DNA of 64,000 bases, taken from positions 1 to 64,000 of the forward strand of contig NZ_JACHGV010000006.1 in the NCBI RefSeq assembly GCF_014202475.1, written 5' to 3'. This document shows, in pieces, positions 8,878 to 18,300 of the stretch (positions within the stretch are counted from its first letter, which is position 1; every line of letters starts with the position of its first letter). The translations under genes were made by a program, and so were the position numbers. The DNA comes from Streptomyces paradoxus. Lineage in GTDB: Bacteria > Actinomycetota > Actinomycetes > Streptomycetales > Streptomycetaceae. The notes beneath the pieces were generated by a model. It was not told the origin of the DNA. It did no database searches and saw only the letters and a list, made by a program, of their open reading frames with translations.

Positions 8878-9687
8878 TCAGTGCGCGCTGGTCAGCGACT
8901 TCCTGGACACAGGGAAGTCGAAGTAGGTGTCCGGATAGGCCTCGGGCTTGAAGGTGTAGTGCCACCACTCCTCTGCCAGGTTCACGAAGCCGAGTCCTTC
9001 CAGGGTGCTTTTGAGGAGCATCCGGTGGTGGCGCTGCCGGCCCTGGATGCGTGGGTCGAGGGTGTGGGAGAGGGTGTCGAAGCAGTCGAACCCGGTCCCC
9101 ATGTCGACCGAGTTGTCGGGGAACCGCTCACCCTGGGGGGCGAAGCACGGCACCAGGGGCTCCCCGGGGTGGTAGGGCCTGGTCGGCTTGGCCGGGAGTC
9201 TGACGAGCGTGACGTCCAGGGTGGAGCCGCGGCTGTGGCCGGATTTCGCCGCGATGTACCCGTCGGCGAACAGCCGGGCCTTGTCGACGTTCGGGTAGAA
9301 CTCGCCCTTCATGGCCTCGTCTTCGAGATCCTCGGCCCAGCGGACGAAGTGGTCCACCGCCCGCTGTGGCCGGTAGCAGTCGTACACCTTGAGCGTGTAG
9401 CCCTGGCGAAGGAGCTTCCGCTGGGCCTTGTGGAGGGCTTCGGCGGCGGGGCGGGTGAGGATGCAGACGGGCTGCCGGTAGCCGTCGATGCGCTCGCCCA
9501 CGAAGTTGTGCGGGGTGACGTAGCGCATCTCCTGGATGATCGTCGGGTCCACGCTTCTCAGCGCCACGAATTCGTCCGGCGCCTTGGGGTCGGTGCCGGC
9601 CCGGGCGGTCGCGGTGGGGGCGGTCGATGCCAGCAAGGCGGCGAACGCGGTGATCAGGGCACGTGCCACGGTGGAGAGTCGTGTCAT
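8878..9687 (-). CDS. exported D-alanyl-D-alanine dipeptidase (VanX/peptidase M15D family)
   Basis: Zinc dipeptidase that cleaves D-Ala-D-Ala or related cell-wall dipeptides. An N-terminal signal sequence (residues 1-30, ending in an alanine-rich stretch TAPTATARA) places it outside the membrane, unlike the cytoplasmic VanX of resistance clusters. The zinc site is visible as SGHSRGSTLDVTL (SxHxxGxxxD) and EWWHYTF (ExxH); the family arginine lies in YDCYRPQRAVDHF. Length is 269 residues. Start 9687 (MTRLSTV) is chosen because it directly precedes the signal peptide; AGGGA lies very close upstream. There are no vanHA, vanRS or vanY genes nearby, so a role in peptidoglycan recycling or remodelling is more likely than glycopeptide resistance. 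Confidence 0.92.
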   Translation of the reverse strand: MTRLSTVARALITAFAALLASTAPTATARAGTDPKAPDEFVALRSVDPTIIQEMRYVTPHNFVGERIDGYRQPVCILTRPAAEALHKAQRKLLRQGYTLKVYDCYRPQRAVDHFVRWAEDLEDEAMKGEFYPNVDKARLFADGYIAAKSGHSRGSTLDVTLVRLPAKPTRPYHPGEPLVPCFAPQGERFPDNSVDMGTGFDCFDTLSHTLDPRIQGRQRHHRMLLKSTLEGLGFVNLAEEWWHYTFKPEAYPDTYFDFPVSRKSLTSAH

Positions 9688-9854
9688 GTCCCTGCGTCTA
9701 TCAGGAATGGCGGAGTTGGGGAAAGGGACCGCGGCCGGCGTGGCAACCACCCGGCGCACTCGGGGTCGTGCCGCCGTCCTCCGGCCGGCCGTGACACATT
9801 TCTGACATCACGTCACATTAACCCCCGAGTCCTACGCTGCGTGATCGCTCCGGA

Positions 9855-11579
9855 ATGCTGCGTGAACGTCTCATGAACTGCGCTCGGGCGTGCGCCGGTG
9901 ACGTCAATCATGCTGCTGTGCACTCCTGGACGGACACTCTCCGCTTCGCTTTCCAACCGGTGGTCAATCTGACGACCGGCGCGGTCGCGGGGCTGGAGAT
10001 ACTCGCCCGCCCGGAGGCCGGCGACGTCCTGGCCGAGGCCCGCCGGGACCCCGGGCTGGACTGCCGGCTGGCGGTGGCGGCGGTTCGCGCGGCGGCGCGC
10101 ATGGAAACCCTGCTTCCGCTGTTCGTCAACGTGTTCGCCGGGACACTCGCGGACCTCGGCGGGCTGCCGTCACTGCACGACGCCGTGCGGGAGGCGGGGC
10201 GGCTGCCCTGGGAAGTCACGATCGACCTCTGCCCGCCGTACACACATGTGCCACAGCGGGCTCTCCTGGAGGCGGTGGCCACGCTGCGCGGGCAGGGCTT
10301 CCGGTTCTGCGCGGACGGGGTCGGGGACGGCGACGTGCCCTTGCGGCTGCTGTCGGACCTCTCCCCCGGCCTGCTGAAGCTGGATGCGTCGCTGCTGGCA
10401 CGGCCGGCGGTGGTGCGGTCGATGCGGACACTGTGCGACGAGCTGGGGGCGCTCCTGGCCGTGGAGGGCGTGGAGACCGAGGGACAGTGTGCGGCGGCGC
10501 TGGCGGGCGGGGCGCAGTTGGCGCAGGGCGAGCTGTTCGCACCGCCGGCGCGCCTGCCCGCCGCGGACGTCTACGTCCCGCCCCGCTCCCCCGCCGAGGT
10601 GGCCGCACCGCGGACCGGGCCGTCGGTGCGGGAGTTCGTCCGGCCCGCCGCTCTGCTGCCGGCCACCGCGTCCGCGGGGCAGGTGCGCGCCCTGCTGACC
10701 GGGTCGCCGGACGTGTCCGGGGTGCTGCTCGTGGACACCACCGGCGTGCCGGTCCGGTCGGTGCACCGCTCGCGCTTCCTGCTGTCGATGTCGGGGCGCT
10801 ACGGACACGCCCTGTACGCCGACCGGCCCGCGGCCAAGCTCGGTGACCCACCGCGGACGGTGGGCGTCGACGCCACCGCCTGGGAAGTCCTGGACGTGGT
10901 GGCGGTCGGAGGGCGGGACCGTACGTCGGACGACGTGGCCGTGGTGGACGAGTACGGGCGGTGCGTGGGGACCGTGCGGCTCGCGGACCTCGTGCGAGCA
11001 CTGGCGGAGACACGGGTGGAGGAGGCGGCCGGGCTCAATCCGCTGACGCGTCTGCCCGGCTCGGACGCGATCACCGGCGAGGTGGACCGGCGGATCGCAG
11101 CGGGGCGGGCGTTCGCGTTGAGCTGGCTGGACGTCGACCACTTCAAGCAGGTCAACGACGGGGCCGGGTTCGCGGCGGGCGACGAGCTGATCCGGGCGGT
11201 GGGCCGGGCACTGCAACGAGCCGCGTCGGACGGGGCCCGTGTGGGGCACATCGGCGGGGACGACTTCCTGGTGCTCGCCGATCCGGACGGTCTCGATCCG
11301 CTGGCCGCCTCGGTGCTGGACGCCGACTGGTCGGCGGGGGGCCGGCCGGTCACGCTGTCTCTGGCGACGGTGCTCTGTACACCGGGCAGTGTGAGCGACC
11401 ACCGGCAGGCCGCGGCCTGCCTGGCTCCCTTGAAGAAGGCGGCGAAGGCGCTGCACGGGGCGAGTTGGGTGCTGGGCCGGGCCGGCGTGCCGGGCCATGA
11501 GGCACGCAGGGGCTCGCGGCCGGCGCCCGCTTCGGCGGGGTGCGCGGTGGCGGTCGAGAGGGGCGTGCAGGGCGTCTGA
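9855..11579 (+). CDS. hybrid EAL-GGDEF protein (degenerate EAL, unusual GGDDF)
   Basis: Cytosolic cyclic-di-GMP-related protein of 574 residues with the order EAL (about 25-245), a CBS-like or linker region (about 255-380), then GGDEF (about 395-540). The EAL motif reads GLEIL (46-50) and an FVN motif and an AVEGVET glutamate remain, but the ITE metal site is replaced by TIDL and the DDFGTG loop by ADGVGDG, so phosphodiesterase activity is doubtful. The GGDEF domain has a good DVDHFKQVND substrate loop, but its signature is GGDDF and no RxxD inhibitory site is present. There is no membrane segment. The start is uncertain: ATG 9855 has only a weak ribosome-binding site and ATG 9873 is possible. 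It may be a c-di-GMP sensor or a weak cyclase. Confidence 0.88.
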   Translation: MLRERLMNCARACAGDVNHAAVHSWTDTLRFAFQPVVNLTTGAVAGLEILARPEAGDVLAEARRDPGLDCRLAVAAVRAAARMETLLPLFVNVFAGTLADLGGLPSLHDAVREAGRLPWEVTIDLCPPYTHVPQRALLEAVATLRGQGFRFCADGVGDGDVPLRLLSDLSPGLLKLDASLLARPAVVRSMRTLCDELGALLAVEGVETEGQCAAALAGGAQLAQGELFAPPARLPAADVYVPPRSPAEVAAPRTGPSVREFVRPAALLPATASAGQVRALLTGSPDVSGVLLVDTTGVPVRSVHRSRFLLSMSGRYGHALYADRPAAKLGDPPRTVGVDATAWEVLDVVAVGGRDRTSDDVAVVDEYGRCVGTVRLADLVRALAETRVEEAAGLNPLTRLPGSDAITGEVDRRIAAGRAFALSWLDVDHFKQVNDGAGFAAGDELIRAVGRALQRAASDGARVGHIGGDDFLVLADPDGLDPLAASVLDADWSAGGRPVTLSLATVLCTPGSVSDHRQAAACLAPLKKAAKALHGASWVLGRAGVPGHEARRGSRPAPASAGCAVAVERGVQGV

Positions 11580-12320
11580 GGCGTGCGCGAGAGCCGTCGC
11601 GCCTCCTCATGGGCGGATGCTGCTGGGCTGGTCCTGGCCGACGGTCCGGAACCGCGGCATCCGCGCCCTTCGGCAGCTGAGCCAGGAGGGCTCGGTGCAC
11701 GGGGTCGCGGCGCTGCCGAGGTCGTGCCCGGGGCGGGCGGTACCCGGCCCGCGCGGGGTCTTCCGGGGCGGCCATGGCGCCGCGGAACTCCTGCGGTTGA
11801 GAAACCGCCAGGTCAGGTGAATCCTGGACACTAGCAAGCGAGGAGTCAGGTGCGGCCGGGCTTTCGCCCCCTGCGGAGCCCGGCGGAGGCCGGACACCAT
11901 CAGTCAAGCCTCGCGCGGCTCACGGAGGCCCGCGCGGGTCCGGACCAGATCTGAACAACGACCCGACCGGGCGCGCCATGGCCGAGCAACCGGCCCGTCG
12001 GCCCGGCGCGAGCCCGGCGGCCGTCGGATGGCCGTCAACCGTTGCGGTCGGCGACCTTGACGCCCCATGGGTGCCGGTGAACACTTCCGGTGTCAGTCGA
12101 CATCGCCGTACATACGCGGCGTATTCCGGCACTGCGGCGCGTGGATGCGCCTGCGCCAAGGCCCATTCCTCCACGGGCGATTCGGCTGCGACGGCACGCT
12201 CGTCACGGATGCCGGGCGGGGCGCGGACACTCCCCGCCTCCGGCTGAAGTAGCCACGGGAAACGCACCTTGCAGGTGAGAACCGGGGCCGATCGTCCCGG
12301 GCCAGGGCTGAGGAGCCGCC
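11580..12320. other. long non-coding stretch before glpF
   Basis: About 740 bp with no frame showing protein-like sequence on either strand. The last 20 bp hold the glpF ribosome-binding site (GAGGAG at about 12309). A repeated CCGGTG flanking AACACTT (12074-12091) and purine-poor sequence around it might belong to the glpF promoter, but I find no convincing -35/-10 pair and no GylR-type regulator gene. Confidence 0.5.
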
Positions 12321-13115
12321 ATGACTAACGGAGACATTTTCGTCGGCGAGATGATCGGCACGGCGATCCTGATCCTGTTCGGTGCCGGCGTGTGTGCCGC
12401 CGTCACCCTCAGATTCTCGAAAGCGCGAGCCGCGGGGTGGGTGGTGATCGCGTTCGGCTGGGGCTTCGGCGTGCTGGCGGGCGCGTACACCGCCGCTCCC
12501 CTCTCCGGAGGGCACCTCAACCCGGCCGTCACCTTGGGCCTGGCCGTCGACACCGGCGTGTGGGACAAGGTGTGGATCTACCTGCTGGGACAGATCACCG
12601 GCGCCATGATCGGGGCCGTCCTCGCCTACCTCGTGTACTTGGCCCAGTTCCAGGCGAACGTGCGGAAGACGGGCACCACGGAGGGCACGGTGGACGAGCC
12701 GGTTCCGACGCTGGGCATCTTCTCCACGATCCCCGAGATCCGTAACCCGGTGGCCAACCTGATCACCGAGATCCTCGCCACCATCGCCCTGGTGCTGCCC
12801 CTCCTCGCCCTGGTGGGCAGCAACAGACACGTCGAGGGCGTCGGCATCGGCTTGATCCCCGGCGAAGAGGGCATCTACGGGTCCGGCATCGCGATTCTCC
12901 TGGTCGCCTTCCTGGTCGTCGGTATCGGCCTGTCCCTGGGTGGCCCCACCGGCTATGCCATCAACCCGGCGCGTGACCTCGGCCCGCGCATCATCCACGC
13001 CATCCTGCCGATCCCGAACAAGGGCACCACCGACTGGGGCTACTCGTGGATCCCCGTCGTGGGACCAGTGATCGGCGGCCTCCTGGGTGGCGTCATCTAC
13101 AACGCAGCCTTCTGA
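12321..13115 (+). CDS. glpF: glycerol uptake facilitator (aquaglyceroporin)
   Basis: MIP-family channel letting glycerol cross the cytoplasmic membrane. Both half-helix motifs are present: GGHLNPAVTLG near residue 65 and GYAINPARDLGPR near residue 215; the Asp after the second NPAR (NPARD) is the glycerol-channel signature. Six membrane segments fit the hydrophobicity. Length 264 residues is normal. ATG 12321 has GAGGAG upstream. glpK starts 18 bp after its stop, so the two are one operon: import followed by trapping as glycerol 3-phosphate. Unlike the S. coelicolor gyl operon, no glpD gene follows. Confidence 0.96.
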   Translation: MTNGDIFVGEMIGTAILILFGAGVCAAVTLRFSKARAAGWVVIAFGWGFGVLAGAYTAAPLSGGHLNPAVTLGLAVDTGVWDKVWIYLLGQITGAMIGAVLAYLVYLAQFQANVRKTGTTEGTVDEPVPTLGIFSTIPEIRNPVANLITEILATIALVLPLLALVGSNRHVEGVGIGLIPGEEGIYGSGIAILLVAFLVVGIGLSLGGPTGYAINPARDLGPRIIHAILPIPNKGTTDWGYSWIPVVGPVIGGLLGGVIYNAAF

Positions 13116-13133
13116 CCAGCCGAAGGGGTAGCC

Positions 13134-14651
13134 ATGACGGACAACTCCGCGAAGTACGTCGCAGCCATCGACCAGGGCACCACGTCGAGCCGCTGCATCG
13201 TCTTCAACCAGGACGGCGCGATCGTCGCCGTTGACCAGCGTGAGCACCGCCAGATCTTCCCGAAGCCCGGCTGGGTGGAGCACGACGCCACCGAGATCTG
13301 GTCCAAGACGCAGGCGGTGGTGGCAGGGGCGATCGCCAAGGCCGGTCTGAGGGCCGACCAGCTGAGCGCGATGGGGATCACCAACCAGCGCGAGACGACC
13401 CTCCTGTGGGACCGCTCCACGGGCAAGCCGGTGCACAACGCCATCGTCTGGCAGGACACGCGGACGGCGGCGCTGTGCAACCAGCTGGGTGGCTCGGACG
13501 GGCAGGACCGCTTCCGCGAGCAGACGGGCCTGCCGCTGGCCACGTACTTCTCGGGGCCCAAGGCGGCCTGGTTGCTCGACAACGTGCCCGACCTGCGGAA
13601 GCGTGCCGAACGCGGCGAGATCGCCTTCGGCACGATGGACTCCTGGCTGATCTGGAACCTCACCGGCGGCACGGACGGCGGGCAGCACGTCACCGACGTG
13701 ACCAACGCCGGGCGCACCATGCTGATGAACCTGGAGACCCTCCAGTGGGACTCCTCGATCCTCTCGGCCATGAACATCCCCGAGGCCATCCTGCCCGAGA
13801 TCCGCTCCTCCTCCGAGGTGTACGGCACCGCCGTCGGCCAGCTCGCCGGTGTGCCCGTGGCGTCCGCGCTGGGCGACCAGCAGGCGGCCGTGTTCGGGCA
13901 GGCCTGTTACGACGTGGGCACGGCGAAGAACACCTACGGCACGGGGAGTTTCCTCCTGCTCAACACGGGTGACCGCCCGGTGCCGTCGAAGAGCGGACTG
14001 CTGACGACGATGGGGTACAAGATCGGCACCGAGGCGCCGGTCTACTGCCTGGAGGGCGCGATCGCCATCACGGGCGCGCTGGTCCAGTGGTTCCGGGACC
14101 AGCTCGGCATCATCCGGACGGCCGACGAGATCGAGCCTCTCGCGGCGAGCGTGGAGGACAACGGCGGCTCGTACATCGTTCCGGCGTTCTCGGGCCTGTT
14201 CGCGCCCTACTGGCGCTCCGACGCACGCGGTGTGATCACCGGCCTGACCCGGTACGTCACGAAGGCGCACCTCGCGCGCGCGGTGCTGGAGGCGACGAGC
14301 TGGCAGACCCGTGAGGTCGTGGACGCCATGTACCAGGACTCCGGGGTGCACATCACCACCCTCAAGGTCGACGGCGGCATGACGAAGAACAACCTGCTCA
14401 TGCAGCACCAGGCGGACGTGCTCGACGTCCCGGTGGTGCGGCCCAAGGTCTCCGAGACGACCTGTCTGGGCGCCGCCTACGCGGCCGGTCTGGCCACCGG
14501 CGTGTGGAACGATACGGACGAACTCAAGGCGCACTGGCAGAAGGACGTCGAGTGGACTCCGGACATGGAGGCGTCGGTGCGGGACCGCCAGTACCACAAC
14601 TGGCGCAAGGCCGTGGAGAAGAGCTTTGGCTGGGAGGAGGGCGACAGCTGA
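13134..14651 (+). CDS. glpK: glycerol kinase
   Basis: FGGY-family kinase that phosphorylates glycerol with ATP, giving sn-glycerol 3-phosphate. The N-terminal phosphate loop is DQGTTSSRCIVF, followed by the glycerol-binding region GITNQRETTLLWDR and IVWQDTRT, the FGTMDSWLIWNLTGG motif, and the C-terminal FGGY segment with DGGMTKNNLLMQ. The 505-residue length is standard. GAAGGGG provides a ribosome-binding site 6-7 bp before the ATG. It is the second gene of the glpFK operon, ended by the hairpin at 14682-14717. Confidence 0.97.
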   Translation: MTDNSAKYVAAIDQGTTSSRCIVFNQDGAIVAVDQREHRQIFPKPGWVEHDATEIWSKTQAVVAGAIAKAGLRADQLSAMGITNQRETTLLWDRSTGKPVHNAIVWQDTRTAALCNQLGGSDGQDRFREQTGLPLATYFSGPKAAWLLDNVPDLRKRAERGEIAFGTMDSWLIWNLTGGTDGGQHVTDVTNAGRTMLMNLETLQWDSSILSAMNIPEAILPEIRSSSEVYGTAVGQLAGVPVASALGDQQAAVFGQACYDVGTAKNTYGTGSFLLLNTGDRPVPSKSGLLTTMGYKIGTEAPVYCLEGAIAITGALVQWFRDQLGIIRTADEIEPLAASVEDNGGSYIVPAFSGLFAPYWRSDARGVITGLTRYVTKAHLARAVLEATSWQTREVVDAMYQDSGVHITTLKVDGGMTKNNLLMQHQADVLDVPVVRPKVSETTCLGAAYAAGLATGVWNDTDELKAHWQKDVEWTPDMEASVRDRQYHNWRKAVEKSFGWEEGDS

Positions 14652-14681
14652 CCACGCGCGCGTGGAGCGTCCTTTCCGACG

Positions 14682-14717
14682 GCGGCCCGTACCCCGGTCG
14701 GCGGGGGTACGGGCCGC
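14682..14717. terminator. bidirectional terminator between glpK and cvnD
   Basis: A 14-bp perfect stem (GCGGCCCGTACCCC at 14682-14695, complement at 14704-14717) with an 8-nt loop, located between the two convergent stop codons. Confidence 0.85.
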
Positions 14718-14736
14718 GTGAGCCGACGGGGCGGCG

Positions 14737-15342
14737 TCAGCCGGTGACGACCTCGCGGCGGTCGGCGGCGTACGCCATGGCGTGCTGGACGACGCCGATG
14801 AGTGCCTCCTTGACCGACTCGCGGTCGCGGGCGTCGCACATCAGCAGCGGCACGCCCTCGTCCAGGTCGAGGGCCTGGCGGACGTCCTCGACCGGGTAAC
14901 GGGGAGCGCCCTCGAAGCAGTTGACGCCGACGAGGAAGGGGATCGAGCGGCGTTCGAAGTAGTCGACGGCGGCGAAGCAGTCCTCCAGGCGGCGGGTGTC
15001 GGCGAGGACGACGGCACCGAGCGCGCCCTCGGAGAGTTCGTCCCACATGAACCAGAACCGCTCCTGGCCGGGTGTGCCGAAGAGGTACAGCACGAGGTCC
15101 TCGCGGAGGGTGATACGGCCGAAGTCCATGGCCACGGTGGTGGTGTGCTTGCCCTCCACGCCGCTGGTGTCGTCGACCGGGCGCCCGGCCTCGGTGAGCA
15201 GCTCCTCGGTGCGCAGCGGCCTGATCTCGCTGACCGCGCCGACGAGCGTGGTCTTGCCCACGCCGAAGCCGCCGGCCACCAGGATCTTGAGCGTGACGGG
15301 CTCGACCGGAGGCTTGCCGCGCTCAGAACGCCCGAAGATCAT
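14737..15342 (-). CDS. cvnD: conservon GTP-binding protein CvnD
   Basis: Small Ras/MglA-like GTPase that ends the conservon signalling module. The P-loop GGFGVGKT is at residues 24-31, and switch II is GTPGQERFWFMWDEL, a standard DxxG variant (TPG). Length 201 residues is normal. ATG 15342 has CAGGAG upstream. The gene overlaps the 3' end of the fused 5-oxoprolinase gene by 20 bp and lies 3.7 kb from cvnC, whereas cvnC and cvnD are usually adjacent. It should respond to CvnA/CvnB/CvnC at the membrane; the output is unknown. Confidence 0.95.
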   Translation of the reverse strand: MIFGRSERGKPPVEPVTLKILVAGGFGVGKTTLVGAVSEIRPLRTEELLTEAGRPVDDTSGVEGKHTTTVAMDFGRITLREDLVLYLFGTPGQERFWFMWDELSEGALGAVVLADTRRLEDCFAAVDYFERRSIPFLVGVNCFEGAPRYPVEDVRQALDLDEGVPLLMCDARDRESVKEALIGVVQHAMAYAADRREVVTG

Positions 15343-18300
15343 CGATCTCTTCTCCTGCTTGATGGGGGTCGGGCGACGGCGGGCCGTAGCCTCCGCCGCC
15401 GGGGGTTTCGATGACGAGTACGTCGCCGGTGACGAGGTCCGCGGAGTCGCTGCCGCCGAGTGCGGTCACCGTGCCGTCGGCGTGCTCCACCCGGTTGGCG
15501 CCGAGAGCACCCGGCTCACCGCCCGCCATGCCGTAGGGCGGGACCCGGCGGTGCTGGGACAGGGTGGAGACGGTCATGGGTTCGAGGAAGCGGATGCGGC
15601 GTACCGCGCCGTCCCCGCCGTGCCACCGGCCGGCGCCGCCGCTGCCCCGCCGGACGGCGAACTCCTCCAGACGCACGGGCAGTCGCCACTCCAGCACCTC
15701 GGGGTCGGTGAGGCGGGAGTTGGTCATGTGGGTCTGGACGACGGGTGCGCCGGGGAAGCCGTCGCCCGCGCCGGAGCCCGAGGCAACGGTCTCATAGTAC
15801 TGGTGGCGTTGGTTGCCGAAGGTGACGTTGTTCATGGTCCCGGAGCCCTCGGCCTGGACGCCGAGCGCCGCGTAGAGGGCTCCGGTGACGGCCTGGGAGG
15901 TCTCCACGTTCCCGGCGACCACGGCAGCGGGCGGCTCGGGCGCGAGCAGGCAGCCGGGCGGGACGACGATGTCCAGGGGGCGCAGACAACCGTCGTTGAG
16001 GGGGATGTCGTCCGCGACGAGGGTGCGGAAGACGTAGAGGACGGCGGCGTTGACGACCGAGAAGGGGGCGTTGAAGTTGGTGGGCAGTTGCGCGGACGTG
16101 CCGGTGAAGTCGATGGTCGCGGACCGGTCCTGGCGGTCCACGCGCACGGCCACGCGGATGACGGCACCCGAGTCGGTCTCGTAGGCGTAGTCGCCGTCGT
16201 CGAGGGCGCCGATGACGCGGCGTACGGCCTCCTCCGCGTTGTCCTGGACGTGCCTCATGTAGGCCTGGACGACGTCGAGGCCGTAGTCCTCGATCATGCG
16301 GCCGACCTCGTCGACGCCCTTGTGGTTGGCGGCGATCTGGGCGCGCAGGTCGGCGAGGTTGGTCTTCGGGTTGCGGGAGGGATGGGGCGCGTCGGTGAGG
16401 AGGCGGAGCGTCTCGTCCTCGCGGAAGCGGCCGTTCTCGGCGAGCAGCCAGTTGTCGAAGAGGACGCCCTCCTCCTCGATGGTGCGGCTGCCCGCGGGCA
16501 TGGAGCCGGGGGCGATGCCGCCGATCTCGGCGTGATGGCCGCGCGAGGCGACGTAGAAGAGGATCTCCGGGTCGCTCCCCGCACTTCCTTCCGTGTCACT
16601 CTCCGTGTCCGGTGACGGTGAGGTGTCGAAGACCGGGGTGATGACGGTGACGTCGGGCAGGTGCGTGCCGCCGTGGTAGGGGTCGTTGACGGCGTAGGTG
16701 TCGCCGGGGCGCATGCGGGGGCCGCGCCGGCGGATGACCTCCTTGACGCTCGTGCCCATCGAGCCCAGGTGGACGGGGATGTGCGGGGCGTTGGCCACCA
16801 GGTTGCCGTCCGGGTCGAAGAGGGCGCAGGAGAAGTCCAGGCGCTCCTTGATGTTGACGGACTGGGCGGTGGATTCGAGTCGGGCGCCCATCTGCTCGGC
16901 GATCGACATGAACAGGTTGTTGAAGACCTCCAGCAGAACCGGGTCGACTTTCGTGTCGAGATCGGAACTCTGCGTAATCGCGGCGCGTTCCATGACCAGA
17001 TGCCCGTCGTGGGTCGCCGCAGCCCGCCAGCCGTCGTCGACGACGGTCGTCGAGCCGGCTTCGGTGATGATCGCCGGGCCGGTGACGGTGTCGCCGGGGG
17101 GAAGGTCCTCTCGGCGGTGGAGGGGCACGTCGCGCCAGGCGCCGCCGGTGTGAAGGCGGACGGTCCCGGGCGCTGCGGAGCCGCGGCCGGGGCTGCCGTC
17201 GGGGGTGGCCGCGTGGGGCGCGAGAGCGGACAGATCGGGGGGTTCGGTGATGCCGGTGGCTTCGACGGAGAGGGCTTCGACGACGATCGGGCGGTCGAGA
17301 GTGAAGGAGTACGTGGCGCGATGACGGTCTTCGAAGGCGCGCCGCATCGCGCCGGGCTCGGTCAGCTCCACGGTGAGGGTGGTGTCGGTGCCGTCATAGC
17401 GGAGTTCCGCGCGGCGGGTGACCTCGATGTGCTCCTCGGGCACGTCCTCGGCGAGGAGCTCGGCGCGGGCCGCCGCTTCCAGGTCTTCGGCGGTCTTGAG
17501 GACGCCGGGCATCGAGTCCGGTGCCAGGGGCGCCTCGACGGACTGCTCACGCATGGCGGTGGTGTCGGCGAGGCCGATGCCGAGTGCGGACAGGACTCCG
17601 GCCATGGGGGGCACGAGGACGGTGCGGATGCCGAGGGAGTCGGCGACCATGCAGGCGTGCTGGCCGCCGGCGCCGCCGAAGGTGGTGAGGGCGTAGCGGG
17701 TGACGTCGTGGCCCTTCTGGACGGAGATCCGCTTCACGGCGGAGGCGATGTTGGCCACGGCGATCTGCAGGTAGCCCTCTGCGACCTGTTCGGGCGTGCG
17801 GTCGTCGCCGGTCTGCTCGCCGATCTCGCGGGCGAGGGCGGTGAAGCGGTCCCGGACGAGTGTCTCGTCGAGTGGCTGGTCGCCGTCCGGTCCGAACACC
17901 TTCGGGAAGTGAGCGGGCTGGATCCGGCCGAGCATGACGTTGGCGTCGGTGACGGCGAGCGGTCCGCCGCCGCGGTAGCAGGCGGGCCCCGGGTCCGCGC
18001 CCGCCGAGTCCGGCCCTACGCGGTAGCGGGAACCGTCGAAGTGCAGGACGGACCCGCCACCGGCGGCGACGGTGTGGATGTCCAGCATGGGCGCGCGCAG
18101 CCGGACGCCGGCGATCTGGCTGGTGAAGACGCGCTCGTACGCGCCCGCGAAGTGGGAGACGTCGGTGGAGGTCCCACCCATGTCGAAGCCGATGACCCGG
18201 TCGAACCCGGCCAGCTGCGACATGCGGGCCATGCCGACGATGCCTCCGGCCGGCCCGGACAGGATGGCGTCCTTCCCGCGGAACTGCCCTGCTTCGGTGA

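Noticed and set aside
11580..12320. Insertion-sequence remnant
   Set aside because: No terminal repeats, transposase motif or target duplication could be found.
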